A stretch of DNA of 64,000 nt from Flavobacterium granuli (GTDB lineage: Bacteria; Bacteroidota; Bacteroidia; Flavobacteriales; Flavobacteriaceae): the NCBI RefSeq assembly GCF_900129705.1, contig NZ_FQWO01000001.1, forward strand, positions 664,649 through 728,648, in the 5' to 3' direction. The position numbers and the translations under genes were made by a program. Below, piece by piece: positions 8,874-18,032 of this stretch; the first letter of the stretch is position 1, and each line of letters opens with the position of its first letter. The notes beneath the pieces were generated by a model, which saw only the letters and a program-made list of their open reading frames with translations, made no database searches and was not told the DNA's origin.

Positions 8874-9449
8874 TTATTCCTTTAGTTCCAAAGGCGAACC
8901 TTCCTCAATTTGCAAAGCACCGCTAGACAACAAATGTTGATTATCGATATGATGACTCATTGACGCCTGCTGACGAATATAAGCCATTTTTATTGCTGCA
9001 ATAGCCGCTTCAGTTCCTTTATTTCCGTGAATTCCCCCACTTCTATCGATAGACTGCTGGATGTTATTATCTGTCAATACGCAAAAAATAACAGGAACAT
9101 CGGTTTGAACATTCAAGTCTTTAATGCCTTGAGTTACCCCTTCGCATACAAAATCAAAATGTTTGGTTTGTCCTTGAATTACACATCCAATGACAATCAC
9201 AGCATCAACCTTTTGAGTTTGTAACATTTTCTTGGCGCCATAAATAAGCTCAAAACTTCCAGGAACATTCCAGCGAATGATCTGCTGTGGTGGAACCTGA
9301 TTCTCTAATAACGCTTCAAAAGCACCATTATAAAGCCCTTCGGTTATGGATTCATTCCACTCAGAAACAACAATCCCAAAGCGAAAATCTTTCGCATTTG
9401 GGATTGAGTTTTTATCGTATTCGGATAAATTTTTATTTTCAGTAGCCAT
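8874..9449 (-). CDS. ribH: 6,7-dimethyl-8-ribityllumazine synthase
   Basis: Condenses the ribityl-pyrimidine with dihydroxybutanone phosphate in riboflavin synthesis, forming a pentameric or icosahedral shell. The 191 residues show FGIVVSEWNESITEGLYNGA, the substrate loop NVPGSFELIYGAKKM, VIVIGCVIQGQTKHFDFVC with the catalytic His, and PVIFCVLTDNN. An N-terminal extension (about 20 residues) and a C-terminal tail (about 35 residues) exceed the common 155-residue length, as is frequent in this phylum. No other rib gene is nearby. Confidence 0.96.
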   Translation of the reverse strand: MATENKNLSEYDKNSIPNAKDFRFGIVVSEWNESITEGLYNGAFEALLENQVPPQQIIRWNVPGSFELIYGAKKMLQTQKVDAVIVIGCVIQGQTKHFDFVCEGVTQGIKDLNVQTDVPVIFCVLTDNNIQQSIDRSGGIHGNKGTEAAIAAIKMAYIRQQASMSHHIDNQHLLSSGALQIEEGSPLELKE

Positions 9450-9556
9450 TTGATTGTAGATTTTTGATTTTACACTTTATGATTTCAGATGTTAAAGATA
9501 GATTTTTGAAACCAAAAAACCTGAATCTTAAATCAGTAATCTCAAATCATTTTTTT

Positions 9557-10330
9557 CTATTGTGCCAATCCGATCAAGACATCAACTGAAGCAGCTTCAG
9601 GAGTCGTATCGTAATTGTCTTTAATATCTGTAAAAAACTTCAATGCTTCTTCTTTGTTTCCTAGTGCCAAAGCCGTTTTTCCAGCTTTTAACAAGAAACG
9701 AGGTGTTGTGAAATCATTTTTATTAGCCTCTGCCGCTTTGATATAATATTCTAAAGCTTCTTTTTGTTGATTTTTTTGAGAATAAGCATCTCCAATTGCT
9801 CCTTTGGCCAAAGCTCCCAAAACCATATCATCTGATTTAAATTTCCCTAAATAATCGATTGCTTCAGCATATTTACCTGTATTTAGGTAAGCTAATCCTG
9901 CATAATAGTTTGCTAAGTTTCCTGCATCAGTTCCTGAATATTCCTCTGCTATTTTAATAAATCCAAATTTACCTTCAGATCCGTTCAAAGACAATTTATA
10001 TAAGGAGTCACTGGCAATGCCATCTGTAGCCTGTTGAAAATTTTGTTGCGCAACAAACATTTCGTTAGCCGCTTCCATTTGTTTTGGTTCAGCAATAAAT
10101 TTTTGGTAAACCAAATAGCCCACAGTAAACAAAGCAACCGCCCCTACTACTCCAAAAATAATTTTTTGATTTTTAGCAACCCAGTCTTCTGTTTTTGATG
10201 CCGTTTTATCCAATGTTGAAAAAACGCCAGCAGTAGTGCTGTTTTTTTCATCAACTATTACTTCTTCAACTGTATCTTTAACTTCCTTCTCTTTTGGTGC
10301 TTTATATCCTCTTTTATTGTAAGTAGCCAT
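9557..10330 (-). CDS. TPR-repeat membrane protein (YfgM-like)
   Basis: A 257-residue protein: a charged N-terminus, one membrane segment (IIFGVVGAVALFTVGYLVY, about residues 58-77), then a periplasmic domain with tetratricopeptide repeats (for example AGLAYLNTGKYAEAIDYLGKF and KEALEYYIKAAEANKN). The layout matches the YfgM/ancillary SecYEG type, a chaperone-like protein at the translocon, but that role is inferred. It is transcribed away from recF across a 235-base shared upstream region. Confidence 0.85.
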   Translation of the reverse strand: MATYNKRGYKAPKEKEVKDTVEEVIVDEKNSTTAGVFSTLDKTASKTEDWVAKNQKIIFGVVGAVALFTVGYLVYQKFIAEPKQMEAANEMFVAQQNFQQATDGIASDSLYKLSLNGSEGKFGFIKIAEEYSGTDAGNLANYYAGLAYLNTGKYAEAIDYLGKFKSDDMVLGALAKGAIGDAYSQKNQQKEALEYYIKAAEANKNDFTTPRFLLKAGKTALALGNKEEALKFFTDIKDNYDTTPEAASVDVLIGLAQ

Positions 10331-10353
10331 TTAATTTTTAATTTAGTGAGTCG

Positions 10354-10361
10354 CAAAAATA
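10354..10361 (-). promoter_or_regulatory. Candidate -7 promoter box for the TPR protein gene
   Basis: The minus strand reads TATTTTTG, matching TAnnTTTG, 24 bases upstream of the start codon. A TTG lies about 21 bases further upstream (10383-10385), within the range accepted for flavobacterial -33 elements. Confidence 0.5.
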
Positions 10362-10565
10362 AAATTTTTATTCAAACTCACACAAAAAAAACGACTATAA
10401 ATTCACTTTTAATTGATTTTAACGAAAGTACTTTCTCACTTAGCCAAATTAACACCTAAAGAAAAACTCTAAAAGCCTTATATATCGATATTTTTCAATA
10501 ATTTGCACCCTCTTAAAAAACGGTTCAAAAAACAGCAAACTTCTCAGTACCAGCAAGACTTACAG

Positions 10566-11645
10566 ATGTATTTAAAAAAGATTACTTTATTCAATTATAA
10601 GAATTTTTCGGAAGCAAGTTTCGAGTTCGACAACAAAATAGTTTGCTTCGTAGGCAAAAACGGTATTGGAAAAACCAATGTACTGGATGCCATATACCAT
10701 TTATCATACGGGAAAAGCTATTTTAACCCAATAGCAGCCCAAAACATCAGGCATGGTGAAGATTTTTTTGTAATTGATGCTGAATTCATAAAAAACGAAA
10801 GAACCGAACAAATTGTTTGCAGCCTAAAAAAAGGGCAAAAAAAAGTATTGAAACGCAACGGCAAAAACTACGATAAATTCTCGGATCACATTGGTTTTAT
10901 TCCTCTGGTAATTATTTCGCCTGCCGACAGAGATCTGATTGTTGAAGGCAGTGAAACCCGACGAAAATTCATGGACAGCGTCATTTCGCAGTTGGATTCC
11001 CATTATCTGCAACAGCTTATTCAGTACCAAAAAGTAATGAGCCAGCGCAATGCCTTATTGAAATACTTTGCGTTGAATCATGTTTTTGACAATGATACTC
11101 TTTCCATTTACAACGAACAACTGGATGGTTTTGGGAAATATATTTTCGAAAAAAGAAAGGAATTCATCGAAGCATTTATCCCTATTTTCAAACACCACCA
11201 TCATGCGATAACAGATTCGCAAGAAACAGTTCAACTCGTCTATGAAAGTCATTTGTTCGAAAATGATCTATTGTCTTTATTACAGGAAAACATCAACAAG
11301 GACCGAGCTTTGCACTACACCAGTGTTGGCACACACAAAGATGATTTGTCTTTTGAAATTGATGGTCATCCTATCAAGAAATTTGGTTCTCAAGGTCAGC
11401 AAAAATCGTTTTTGATTGCCTTAAAATTAGCCCAATTCGAATTCCTAAAAAAACAAAGCGGTGTAAAACCTCTTCTTTTATTTGATGACATCTTTGACAA
11501 ACTGGACGAACAGCGCGTGGCAAAAATCATCGAAATGGTCAACAGCGATACTTTTGGCCAGCTTTTTATCTCTGATACACATCCGGAGCGTACGGAGTCA
11601 ATTGTTAAATCTACACATCAATCTTACAAAATTTTCAATTTGTAA
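10566..11645 (+). CDS. recF: DNA replication and repair protein RecF
   Basis: An SMC-like ATPase that helps load RecA at single-strand gaps. The start at ATG 10566 gives [14 protein letters not shown], the standard RecF opening; an in-frame TTG at 10503 would add 21 unusual residues. Walker A is GKNGIGKTN (about residue 34), the signature region is [11 protein letters not shown], and Walker B is [15 protein letters not shown]. Length is 359 residues. No dnaN or gyrB is adjacent, unlike in many other phyla. It is divergent from the TPR gene. Confidence 0.95.
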   Translation: MYLKKITLFNYKNFSEASFEFDNKIVCFVGKNGIGKTNVLDAIYHLSYGKSYFNPIAAQNIRHGEDFFVIDAEFIKNERTEQIVCSLKKGQKKVLKRNGKNYDKFSDHIGFIPLVIISPADRDLIVEGSETRRKFMDSVISQLDSHYLQQLIQYQKVMSQRNALLKYFALNHVFDNDTLSIYNEQLDGFGKYIFEKRKEFIEAFIPIFKHHHHAITDSQETVQLVYESHLFENDLLSLLQENINKDRALHYTSVGTHKDDLSFEIDGHPIKKFGSQGQQKSFLIALKLAQFEFLKKQSGVKPLLLFDDIFDKLDEQRVAKIIEMVNSDTFGQLFISDTHPERTESIVKSTHQSYKIFNL

Positions 11646-11718
11646 TTTAACGGTTTAAAAACCTCAAATAGTGATAAATTAATTAATTTAGCCTTTCCAC
11701 ATTTTAACTCTATTTTCA

Positions 11719-12414
11719 ATGAAATTTAATTCCATTTTTTACCTGTTACTGTCATTTGTGATTTTATCCTGCAATGGGCAAACATCAACAAACATAAAAA
11801 CTATAGAAGCCAAAGATTTTGCCGATAAAATAAACACAACAGAAAAGCCACAAATCCTAGACGTTCGTACTCCTGAAGAATTCACCTCTGGACATATCGA
11901 CAAAGCCACAAATGTAGACTGGCTTGGCGACAGCTTTGTTGTTGATGCAGAAAAATTTGACAAAACAAAACCCGTTTTTGTCTATTGCAAAAGTGGCGGA
12001 AGAAGCAAAAAAGCAGCCGAAAAACTGCAGGAATTAGGCTTCAAGAACATCTATGAACTCAACGGAGGCTTCTTAAAATGGGACTCTGCAGGACTCAGCA
12101 AACCTACGGGCAAAGTCGTAGGAATGTCAAGCCAAGAATACAAAGCCTTATTAAATACCGATAAAAAAGTATTGATTAGTTTTTATGCTGAATGGTGTGC
12201 TCCTTGCAAAAAAATGACACCCTACCTTACAAAAATGCAGACGGAATTGAGCGACAAAGTAACGATTATCCGCTTGGATGCCGATAAAAACAAAACTTTA
12301 ATGGCTGAAATGAAAATTGACGAACTGCCTACTTTATTGCTGTATCAAAATAAAGAACTGCAATGGAAACACTCCGGTTTCATTAGTGAAGAAGACTTAA
12401 AAAAACAATTGTAA
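11719..12414 (+). CDS. Rhodanese-thioredoxin fusion lipoprotein
   Basis: A 231-residue protein with a lipoprotein signal (lipobox LSCN, Cys near residue 18). A rhodanese domain (about residues 30-125) has the active-site loop YCKSGGRS, and a thioredoxin domain (about 130-231) has WCAPCKK. The lipid anchor would place both redox and sulfur-transfer centres on the periplasmic side. The likely role is periplasmic thiol-disulfide or sulfane-sulfur handling; the partner is unknown. It sits 73 bases after recF and 10 bases before the DUF2461 gene. Confidence 0.9.
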   Translation: MKFNSIFYLLLSFVILSCNGQTSTNIKTIEAKDFADKINTTEKPQILDVRTPEEFTSGHIDKATNVDWLGDSFVVDAEKFDKTKPVFVYCKSGGRSKKAAEKLQELGFKNIYELNGGFLKWDSAGLSKPTGKVVGMSSQEYKALLNTDKKVLISFYAEWCAPCKKMTPYLTKMQTELSDKVTIIRLDADKNKTLMAEMKIDELPTLLLYQNKELQWKHSGFISEEDLKKQL

Positions 12415-12424
12415 TAGTCCTGAA

Positions 12425-13102
12425 ATGCTATCAAAAAACAGTCTAGAATTTCTCGAAGATTTAAAAGCCAACAATAACAGGGATTGGTTTTTAGAAAATA
12501 AAAAAAGATACGAAGCTTTCAAGAAAGATTATCACCAAATGGTCGCTGATTTTCTTGACGCCATGAAACCTTTGGATCCCTCATTAGAAATGCTCGAAGT
12601 AAAAAACTGCACCTTCAGAATCAATCGGGACATTCGTTTTTCTAAAGATAAATCACCATACAAAGCCCATTTAGGTGTCTGGCTTTCTTCGGGAGCAAAA
12701 GGACAAAATCGCTCCGGTTATTATGTTCATATCGAAAAAGGCGCCAGTTTCATTGCCGGAGGATTTTATGCGCCAGAAGCAGATGATTTAAAAAAAGTGC
12801 GCAAAGAAATTGCCTTTTTCTATGAGGACTTAGAAGAAATTCTAAATGACAAAAATTTCAAAAAAGAGTTTGGCGATTTTAATCGAAATGAAAAAAATAC
12901 ACTTAAAAATCCGCCGAGAGGTTACGAAAAAGAGCATCCTGCTATTGAACTATTAAAACTTAAAAGTTTTGAAACCATACAAAAATTTGACATTTCAGAA
13001 GTGAGTCAAAAAGATTTTGTTTCAAAAATGAGCAAAAAGCTAATCCTTTTGAAACCGCTAAACGACTTCATCAACAGAGCCTTAACTGCTGACGAACTTT
13101 AA
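12425..13102 (+). CDS. DUF2461 domain-containing protein
   Basis: A 225-residue soluble protein. It opens with the typical DUF2461 (TIGR02453) pattern FLEDLKANNNRDWFLENKKRYE, and continues with CTFRINRDIRFSKDKSPYKAHLG and FIAGGFYAPEADDLKKVRKEI. The family is widespread and of unknown biochemical function. It lies 10 bases after the rhodanese-thioredoxin gene and 10 bases before a glycosyltransferase, suggesting one transcript. Confidence 0.9.
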   Translation: MLSKNSLEFLEDLKANNNRDWFLENKKRYEAFKKDYHQMVADFLDAMKPLDPSLEMLEVKNCTFRINRDIRFSKDKSPYKAHLGVWLSSGAKGQNRSGYYVHIEKGASFIAGGFYAPEADDLKKVRKEIAFFYEDLEEILNDKNFKKEFGDFNRNEKNTLKNPPRGYEKEHPAIELLKLKSFETIQKFDISEVSQKDFVSKMSKKLILLKPLNDFINRALTADEL

Positions 13103-13112
13103 ATCTGCTCCA

Positions 13113-14180
13113 ATGACCAAAAGAAAAATACTTTTTCTTGGAGAATCCTACAGGCCTGACGCCACCACTTGGATGAATGGTCTAAAGGAATTTGGTCATT
13201 TTGAAATTATCAATTGGGAACTAAAAACACCCAATAACAGCGTTTACAATCGGATTATTCGGATTTTAGAATTCAAATTAGCCTATTTTAAAATTAAAAA
13301 AATAATCCGTCAGCAACAGCCAGACATGGTCATTGCCGAAAGATCCACAAGCTACGGCTTCCTTGCTGCAATATCCGGTATAAAACCGATCGCTATAGCC
13401 CAACAGGGACGAACCGACTTATGGCCAGAAAACTCAATACTGCTGCCTTTTAAAAAAATTATTCAAAAATACGCCTTTAAAAAAGCAACTCTAATTCATG
13501 CTTGGGGTCCTGTAATGACCGTTTCAATGCTCAAAGCCAATGTAAACATGAACCAAGTTTTGGTCTTACCCAAGGGAATTGACTTAGACAAATTTAAGAA
13601 CCAAAATACCGCCAATCCTGAAAAAATCTGCGCCATTGTCAGCCGCTCTTTATTGCCAGAATACCGTCATGACATTATTCTGCAAGCATTTGCACTTTTG
13701 CATCAAAAAGGAATCGATTTTTCGTTAACGATTGTCGGCAACGGCACACGATTGCAATTCTTGAAAGATTTAACCAAAGCGTTACAAATTGAAAAAAAAG
13801 TAATTTTCACAGGAAAAATTCCGAATACTGAACTACCCAAATTATTACAACAATCAAATATTTACATCAGCATGCCCATTACCGAAGGTGTTTCGGCCTC
13901 CTTATTTGAAGCTATGGCCTGCAATTGTTATCCCATTGTAACTGACATCCCGGGAAATCAGAGTTGGATCAGCCATCGAGAAAACGGTTCATTAATCCCT
14001 GTTGACGATGTAGAAATGCTCGCAAAAGAACTCATTTGGTCTTTTGAAAACAGCACACAGCGAAACAAAGCTGTTTCAGATAATCGGAAATTTATCGAAG
14101 AAAATGCTGATTACAAAATCAATATGAAAATCATTTCTGATAAATACCACGAATTAATTGAGTCCGCTCAAAATCAATAG
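13113..14180 (+). CDS. Glycosyltransferase, family 4 type
   Basis: A 355-residue GT-B protein. The N-terminal half opens with KRKILFLGESYRPD, and the C-terminal half (about residue 175 onward) resembles Glycos_transf_1, with SLLPEYRHDIILQAFALL, VGNGTRL, VIFTGKIPN and the EX7E-like segment ITEGVSASLFEAMACN. It transfers a sugar from an activated donor to an unknown acceptor, probably an envelope polysaccharide or lipid. No cluster of polysaccharide genes surrounds it, so the product cannot be named. Confidence 0.88.
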   Translation: MTKRKILFLGESYRPDATTWMNGLKEFGHFEIINWELKTPNNSVYNRIIRILEFKLAYFKIKKIIRQQQPDMVIAERSTSYGFLAAISGIKPIAIAQQGRTDLWPENSILLPFKKIIQKYAFKKATLIHAWGPVMTVSMLKANVNMNQVLVLPKGIDLDKFKNQNTANPEKICAIVSRSLLPEYRHDIILQAFALLHQKGIDFSLTIVGNGTRLQFLKDLTKALQIEKKVIFTGKIPNTELPKLLQQSNIYISMPITEGVSASLFEAMACNCYPIVTDIPGNQSWISHRENGSLIPVDDVEMLAKELIWSFENSTQRNKAVSDNRKFIEENADYKINMKIISDKYHELIESAQNQ

Positions 14181-14322
14181 CACTTTACCAAAATAAAAAA
14201 GCAACAAAGTGCACTAAGCTATTACTGATTTATAAAGTTTATCTAATTGAAAAATGATTCGGAGTAAATTTTAATCCTTACTTTTGAATCACGAATTCAA
14301 TTTAAAAAAAGCACTTTCTTTT

Positions 14323-15336
14323 ATGGAAATACAAAATGATTTTTCTTTAAAAAACTACAATACTTTTGGCATCGAAGCCAAAGCAAAACGTTTTATTGCC
14401 GTTCATACCATCGCTGAATTGACCGCTGTTTTAGAACAAAACAAATCCGATAAAAAATTCATCCTTGGCGGCGGAAGCAACATGCTTTTGACCAAAGACA
14501 TTGACGCTATGGTGATTCATATTGATTTGAAAGGAAAAAAAATCATCTCCGAAAATGAAGATCATGTATGGGTTGAAAGCCAGGCGGGCGAAAATTGGCA
14601 TGAATTTGTACTCTGGACTATCGATCAGGATTTTGGCGGACTGGAAAACATGTCGCTAATTCCCGGCAACGTAGGCACAACGCCGGTGCAAAACATTGGC
14701 GCTTATGGAACTGAAATCAAAGATACTTTTGACTCCTGTAACGCCATTGGAATTGAAAATTTAAAATCCAGAAAGTTCACCAAAGAAGATTGCCGTTTTG
14801 GATATCGCGAAAGCATTTTTAAAAATGAAGTAAAAAATCAATACATTATAACTTCTGTAGTTTTTAAACTGACGAAACGCAATCATAAAATCAATACCTC
14901 ATACGGGGATATTTTGGCCGAATTAGAAAAAAACAAAATTAAAGAACCTAGCTTAAAAGACGTCAGCAATGCGGTGATTGCCATTAGACAAAGTAAATTA
15001 CCAGATCCTAAAGAACTGGGAAACAGCGGCAGTTTCTTCAAAAATCCAATTCTGCTGAAAACGGATTTCGAAAAAATTCATCATCAATTTCCTGAAATGA
15101 AATATTATGAAGTTTCTGAAACCGAGGTAAAAGTTCCTGCGGGATGGCTGATTGAACAGGCTGGATTTAAGGGAAAACGTTTTGGAGACGCCGGAATTCA
15201 TAAAAACCAAGCCTTGGTTCTGGTGAATTACGGCCATGCAACAGGACAAGAAATACTGGAAGTTTCAAAGAATATTCAGAAAACAATATTCGATACTTTT
15301 GGCATTCATATCGAAGCCGAAGTAAATGTAATTTAA
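14323..15336 (+). CDS. murB: UDP-N-acetylmuramate dehydrogenase
   Basis: Reduces UDP-GlcNAc-enolpyruvate to UDP-MurNAc, using FAD and NADPH, in peptidoglycan synthesis. The start at ATG 14323 gives MEIQNDFSLKNYNTFGIEAKA, the usual type I MurB opening; a TTG at 14284 would add 13 residues. FAD-binding motifs are FILGGGSNMLL and NMSLIPGNVGTTPVQNIGAYG; the active-site region is GNSGSFFKNPI with the proton-donor Ser. Length is 337 residues. Confidence 0.95.
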   Translation: MEIQNDFSLKNYNTFGIEAKAKRFIAVHTIAELTAVLEQNKSDKKFILGGGSNMLLTKDIDAMVIHIDLKGKKIISENEDHVWVESQAGENWHEFVLWTIDQDFGGLENMSLIPGNVGTTPVQNIGAYGTEIKDTFDSCNAIGIENLKSRKFTKEDCRFGYRESIFKNEVKNQYIITSVVFKLTKRNHKINTSYGDILAELEKNKIKEPSLKDVSNAVIAIRQSKLPDPKELGNSGSFFKNPILLKTDFEKIHHQFPEMKYYEVSETEVKVPAGWLIEQAGFKGKRFGDAGIHKNQALVLVNYGHATGQEILEVSKNIQKTIFDTFGIHIEAEVNVI

Positions 15337-15404
15337 GGAATCTGTAGCTGTTTGACACAGAAAAAAGAAAAGTTTTGCACTTATTTAAATTCTAAAAATC
15401 AATT

Positions 15405-16019
15405 ATGTACATCCCGGATCTTTACAAAAACGAAAACCAAGAAGAAATAAATGCTTTTTTAAGAGAAAACAGCTTTGGCATTCTTATCAATCAAACCGAA
15501 GGTAAATTATGGGCCACCCATATTCCGCTAGAACTAGATACTGACAAAGACGGAAAAGCAGTTTTACAAGGGCATCTTTCCAAAGAAAACCCCCAATGGA
15601 AAGGTTTTACGGATAACGACAATGTTTTGGCCGTTTTTTCAGGACCGCACAGCTATATTTCACCCTCTTGGTACGATCACGAGAATGTTCCAACCTGGAA
15701 TTATATTGCCGTTCACGTTTATGGAAAAATCAAAATAATTGAAGGTGAAGCCGTGATGGAATCTTTAAAAAAACTGGTGGATAAATACGAGAAAAATTCT
15801 GAAAATCCAGTTCGAATAGAAGATCTGTCGGAAGAAACCATGAAGCAAGCTTGTGGAATAGTCGCCTTCGAAATTGAAATAAAAGAAATTCAAGCGACTA
15901 AAAAAATGTCGCAAAACCGGGATGATAAAAATTACAAAAATATTATTTCAGAATTAGAAAAAACCGAGAACAATCAGTCAATTGCCGTTGCAAATGAGAT
16001 GAAAAAATGTCCCCGATAA
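15405..16019 (+). CDS. FMN-binding PaiB-type protein
   Basis: A 204-residue protein matching the FMN_bind_2 / PaiB family: MYIPDLYKNENQEEINAFLRE at the start, then LWATHIPLEL, GHLSKENPQWKGF, FSGPHSYISPSWY and VPTWNYIAVHVYGK. In Bacillus, PaiB is linked to repression of sporulation and degradative enzyme genes; in other bacteria the fold acts as a flavin-binding protein of unknown role. No partner gene is adjacent. Confidence 0.9.
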   Translation: MYIPDLYKNENQEEINAFLRENSFGILINQTEGKLWATHIPLELDTDKDGKAVLQGHLSKENPQWKGFTDNDNVLAVFSGPHSYISPSWYDHENVPTWNYIAVHVYGKIKIIEGEAVMESLKKLVDKYEKNSENPVRIEDLSEETMKQACGIVAFEIEIKEIQATKKMSQNRDDKNYKNIISELEKTENNQSIAVANEMKKCPR

Positions 16020-16069
16020 ATTCTTTTAAAATTCACAATTTATAATTTATAATTACATAATTCAATTCA

Positions 16070-16077
16070 TACCTTTG
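16070..16077 (+). promoter_or_regulatory. Candidate -7 promoter box for the GT2 gene
   Basis: TACCTTTG matches the flavobacterial -7 consensus TAnnTTTG (TACCTTTGCAG in context), 29 bases before the start at 16107. No clear TTG at -33. Confidence 0.5.
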
Positions 16078-16106
16078 CAGCCGATTTAACAACACATAAA
16101 ACTCAA

Positions 16107-17213
16107 ATGCTTATACTGATTCTTTACTTTTTCATTGCTATCGTTGCCATTCAACTCGCTTATTATTTAGGTGTTTTCGGGAAGTTTGCTTTTGCGAAAG
16201 CACAAAAAATAACACCCAAAAGAATTCCGATTTCTGTTATTGTCTGTGCCAAAAATGAAGAAGAAAACGTGGCAAAATTTATCCCGTTACTTGCCGAACA
16301 AAACTATCCTGATTTTGAAATAGTTTTGATTGACGATGCTTCGAGTGATAGTACCTTGGAAATTTTTGAAGCTTTTGAAAAACAATATTCCAACATTCGC
16401 TTGGTTAAAGTTCAAAATAACGAAGCTTTTTGGGGAAACAAGAAATATGCGTTGACTCTGGGTATAAAAGCGGCCAAAAAAGAGTACCTACTATTTACTG
16501 ATGCCGATTGCTACCCTACTTCTAAAGAATGGATTACAGCCATGAGTTCCCAGTTTACGATGCAAAAAACGATTGTTTTAGGCTATGGTGGCTATGAAAA
16601 AATTGCCAATTCTTTTCTAAACAAACTCATCCGTTTTGAAACAGTACTTACCGCAGTTCAGTATTTTTCTTGGGCAAAAATCGGACATCCTTATATGGGA
16701 GTGGGCAGAAACATGGCTTACAAAAAGGAAGAGTTTTTCAAGGTAAATGGTTTTATAAATCACATACAGGTGCGTTCCGGAGACGATGATTTATTCATCA
16801 ATGAGGCCGCCAGAGGAAAAAACACAACGATTTCATTTACTCCTGAAAGTTTTACCTATTCTAAACCTAAAACCACATACAAGGATTGGCTTACACAAAA
16901 AAGAAGACATGTCGCCACGGCTAGTCATTATAAAAAGTTTGACCAATTCCAATTGGGTACTTTTTATTGCTCTCAATTCTTATTCCTATTACTTCCCATT
17001 CTATTATTGTCTTTTCAATTTCAATGGATATTAGTACTAAGTTTAATTGCTACCCGTTATCTATTTGCTTGGATTGTTATAGGATTTTCTGCCGGAAAAC
17101 TTAAAGAAAATGATTTAAAATATTGGTTTCCTGTAGTAGAATTACTGCTTATATTGATTCAAATCAATATCTTTATAAAAAATATATTCTCAAAACCGGT
17201 CAATTGGAAATAA
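16107..17213 (+). CDS. Membrane glycosyltransferase, family 2
   Basis: A 368-residue protein with an N-terminal membrane segment, then a GT-A catalytic domain: ISVIVCAKNEEENV, IVLIDDASSDST, the metal-binding FTDADCYP, the GDDDLFINEAARG acceptor-side motif and QKRRHVATA. Two or three C-terminal membrane segments follow (about residues 285-360). It probably builds a glycolipid or surface glycan at the inner membrane. Its 3' end overlaps the start of the sigma-factor gene. Confidence 0.9.
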   Translation: MLILILYFFIAIVAIQLAYYLGVFGKFAFAKAQKITPKRIPISVIVCAKNEEENVAKFIPLLAEQNYPDFEIVLIDDASSDSTLEIFEAFEKQYSNIRLVKVQNNEAFWGNKKYALTLGIKAAKKEYLLFTDADCYPTSKEWITAMSSQFTMQKTIVLGYGGYEKIANSFLNKLIRFETVLTAVQYFSWAKIGHPYMGVGRNMAYKKEEFFKVNGFINHIQVRSGDDDLFINEAARGKNTTISFTPESFTYSKPKTTYKDWLTQKRRHVATASHYKKFDQFQLGTFYCSQFLFLLLPILLLSFQFQWILVLSLIATRYLFAWIVIGFSAGKLKENDLKYWFPVVELLLILIQINIFIKNIFSKPVNWK

Positions 17214-17755
17214 ACACTCAAATAGAAAAAGCAAAAGAAGGTGATCAGGCCGCCTTTACGTTTCTATTAAATTTATATTGGAATGAAGTTTATGGTTTCA
17301 TGCTCAAACGCACTGAAAACGAAACTAATGCTGAAGATATCACTATTGAAACATTCTCAAAAGCCTTTGATAAAATCAGCACTTACAATCCTGAATTTCA
17401 ATTCAACACTTGGCTAATCAGCATTGCCAAAAATGTCCATATTGATTTATTGCGAAAAAAGAAGTCTAGCCTTTTTGTAGAAATCACAGACAAGGAAGAT
17501 CAAAAAGCGTATAACATTGCTGATACCACTCCGTCTGCAGAAGATGAGTTGATTACAGAGCAAAACCTTTCGCAATTATTGCAGTACATTAAGGAATTAA
17601 AGCCACACTATCAGGAAGTGATTCAGTTGCGGTATTTTCAGGAAATGAGTTATCAGGAAATCGCCAACAAAATTGACGAACCCTTGAGTAATGTAAAAAT
17701 CAAATTGCTTCGCGCCAAAAAACTGCTGGCAGAAATTATACGCAATAGACTTTAA
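17204..17755 (+). CDS. RNA polymerase sigma factor, sigma-70 family (ECF type)
   Basis: The protein has a sigma-70 region 2 (AFTFLLNLYWNEVYGFMLKRT, AEDITIETFSKAFDKI, FNTWLISIAKNVHIDLLRKK) and region 4 (LKPHYQEVIQLRYFQEMSYQEIANKID, with the helix-turn-helix). I place the start at TTG 17204 (about 183 residues), giving the usual opening LEINTQIEKAKEGDQAAF. An in-frame TTG at 17123 would extend it by 27 residues inside the glycosyltransferase gene. There is a 10-base overlap with that gene. No anti-sigma factor gene follows. It directs transcription of an unknown regulon. Confidence 0.85.
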   Translation: MEINTQIEKAKEGDQAAFTFLLNLYWNEVYGFMLKRTENETNAEDITIETFSKAFDKISTYNPEFQFNTWLISIAKNVHIDLLRKKKSSLFVEITDKEDQKAYNIADTTPSAEDELITEQNLSQLLQYIKELKPHYQEVIQLRYFQEMSYQEIANKIDEPLSNVKIKLLRAKKLLAEIIRNRL

Positions 17756-17805
17756 CATTCTTTTTTTTTTAGACAAAAAAAAACCGCCATACAGTTTCTA
17801 AAACA

Positions 17806-17835
17806 AAAGCGCATTCATTCACTTGAATGCGCTTT
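17806..17835 (+). terminator. Hairpin downstream of the sigma-factor gene
   Basis: AAAGCGCATTCA (17806-17817) pairs perfectly with TGAATGCGCTTT (17824-17835) around a 6-base loop. It lies about 50 bases after the stop codon. The T run after the stem is short, so termination is likely but not certain. Confidence 0.7.
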
Positions 17836-18032
17836 ATTGCATTAAATCAATTCAAAATTAAGATTAATGCCAAACATTTAACAATATAAAAGTTAAATAA
17901 ATAAACATAATTTTAAAAATATCAAAAATAAACATTAAATTTATATACAAACTTTCTCCTTTTTTAAATTATAAAAACAAAAACACGCTTGCTTATGATT
18001 TAATCATTACCTAACCATTAAATCCATTTACC

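Noticed and set aside
10503..10565. Upstream TTG start for recF
   Set aside because: It would add 21 residues rich in Lys and Gln before the standard opening [11 protein letters not shown]; the ATG at 10566 fits the family start.
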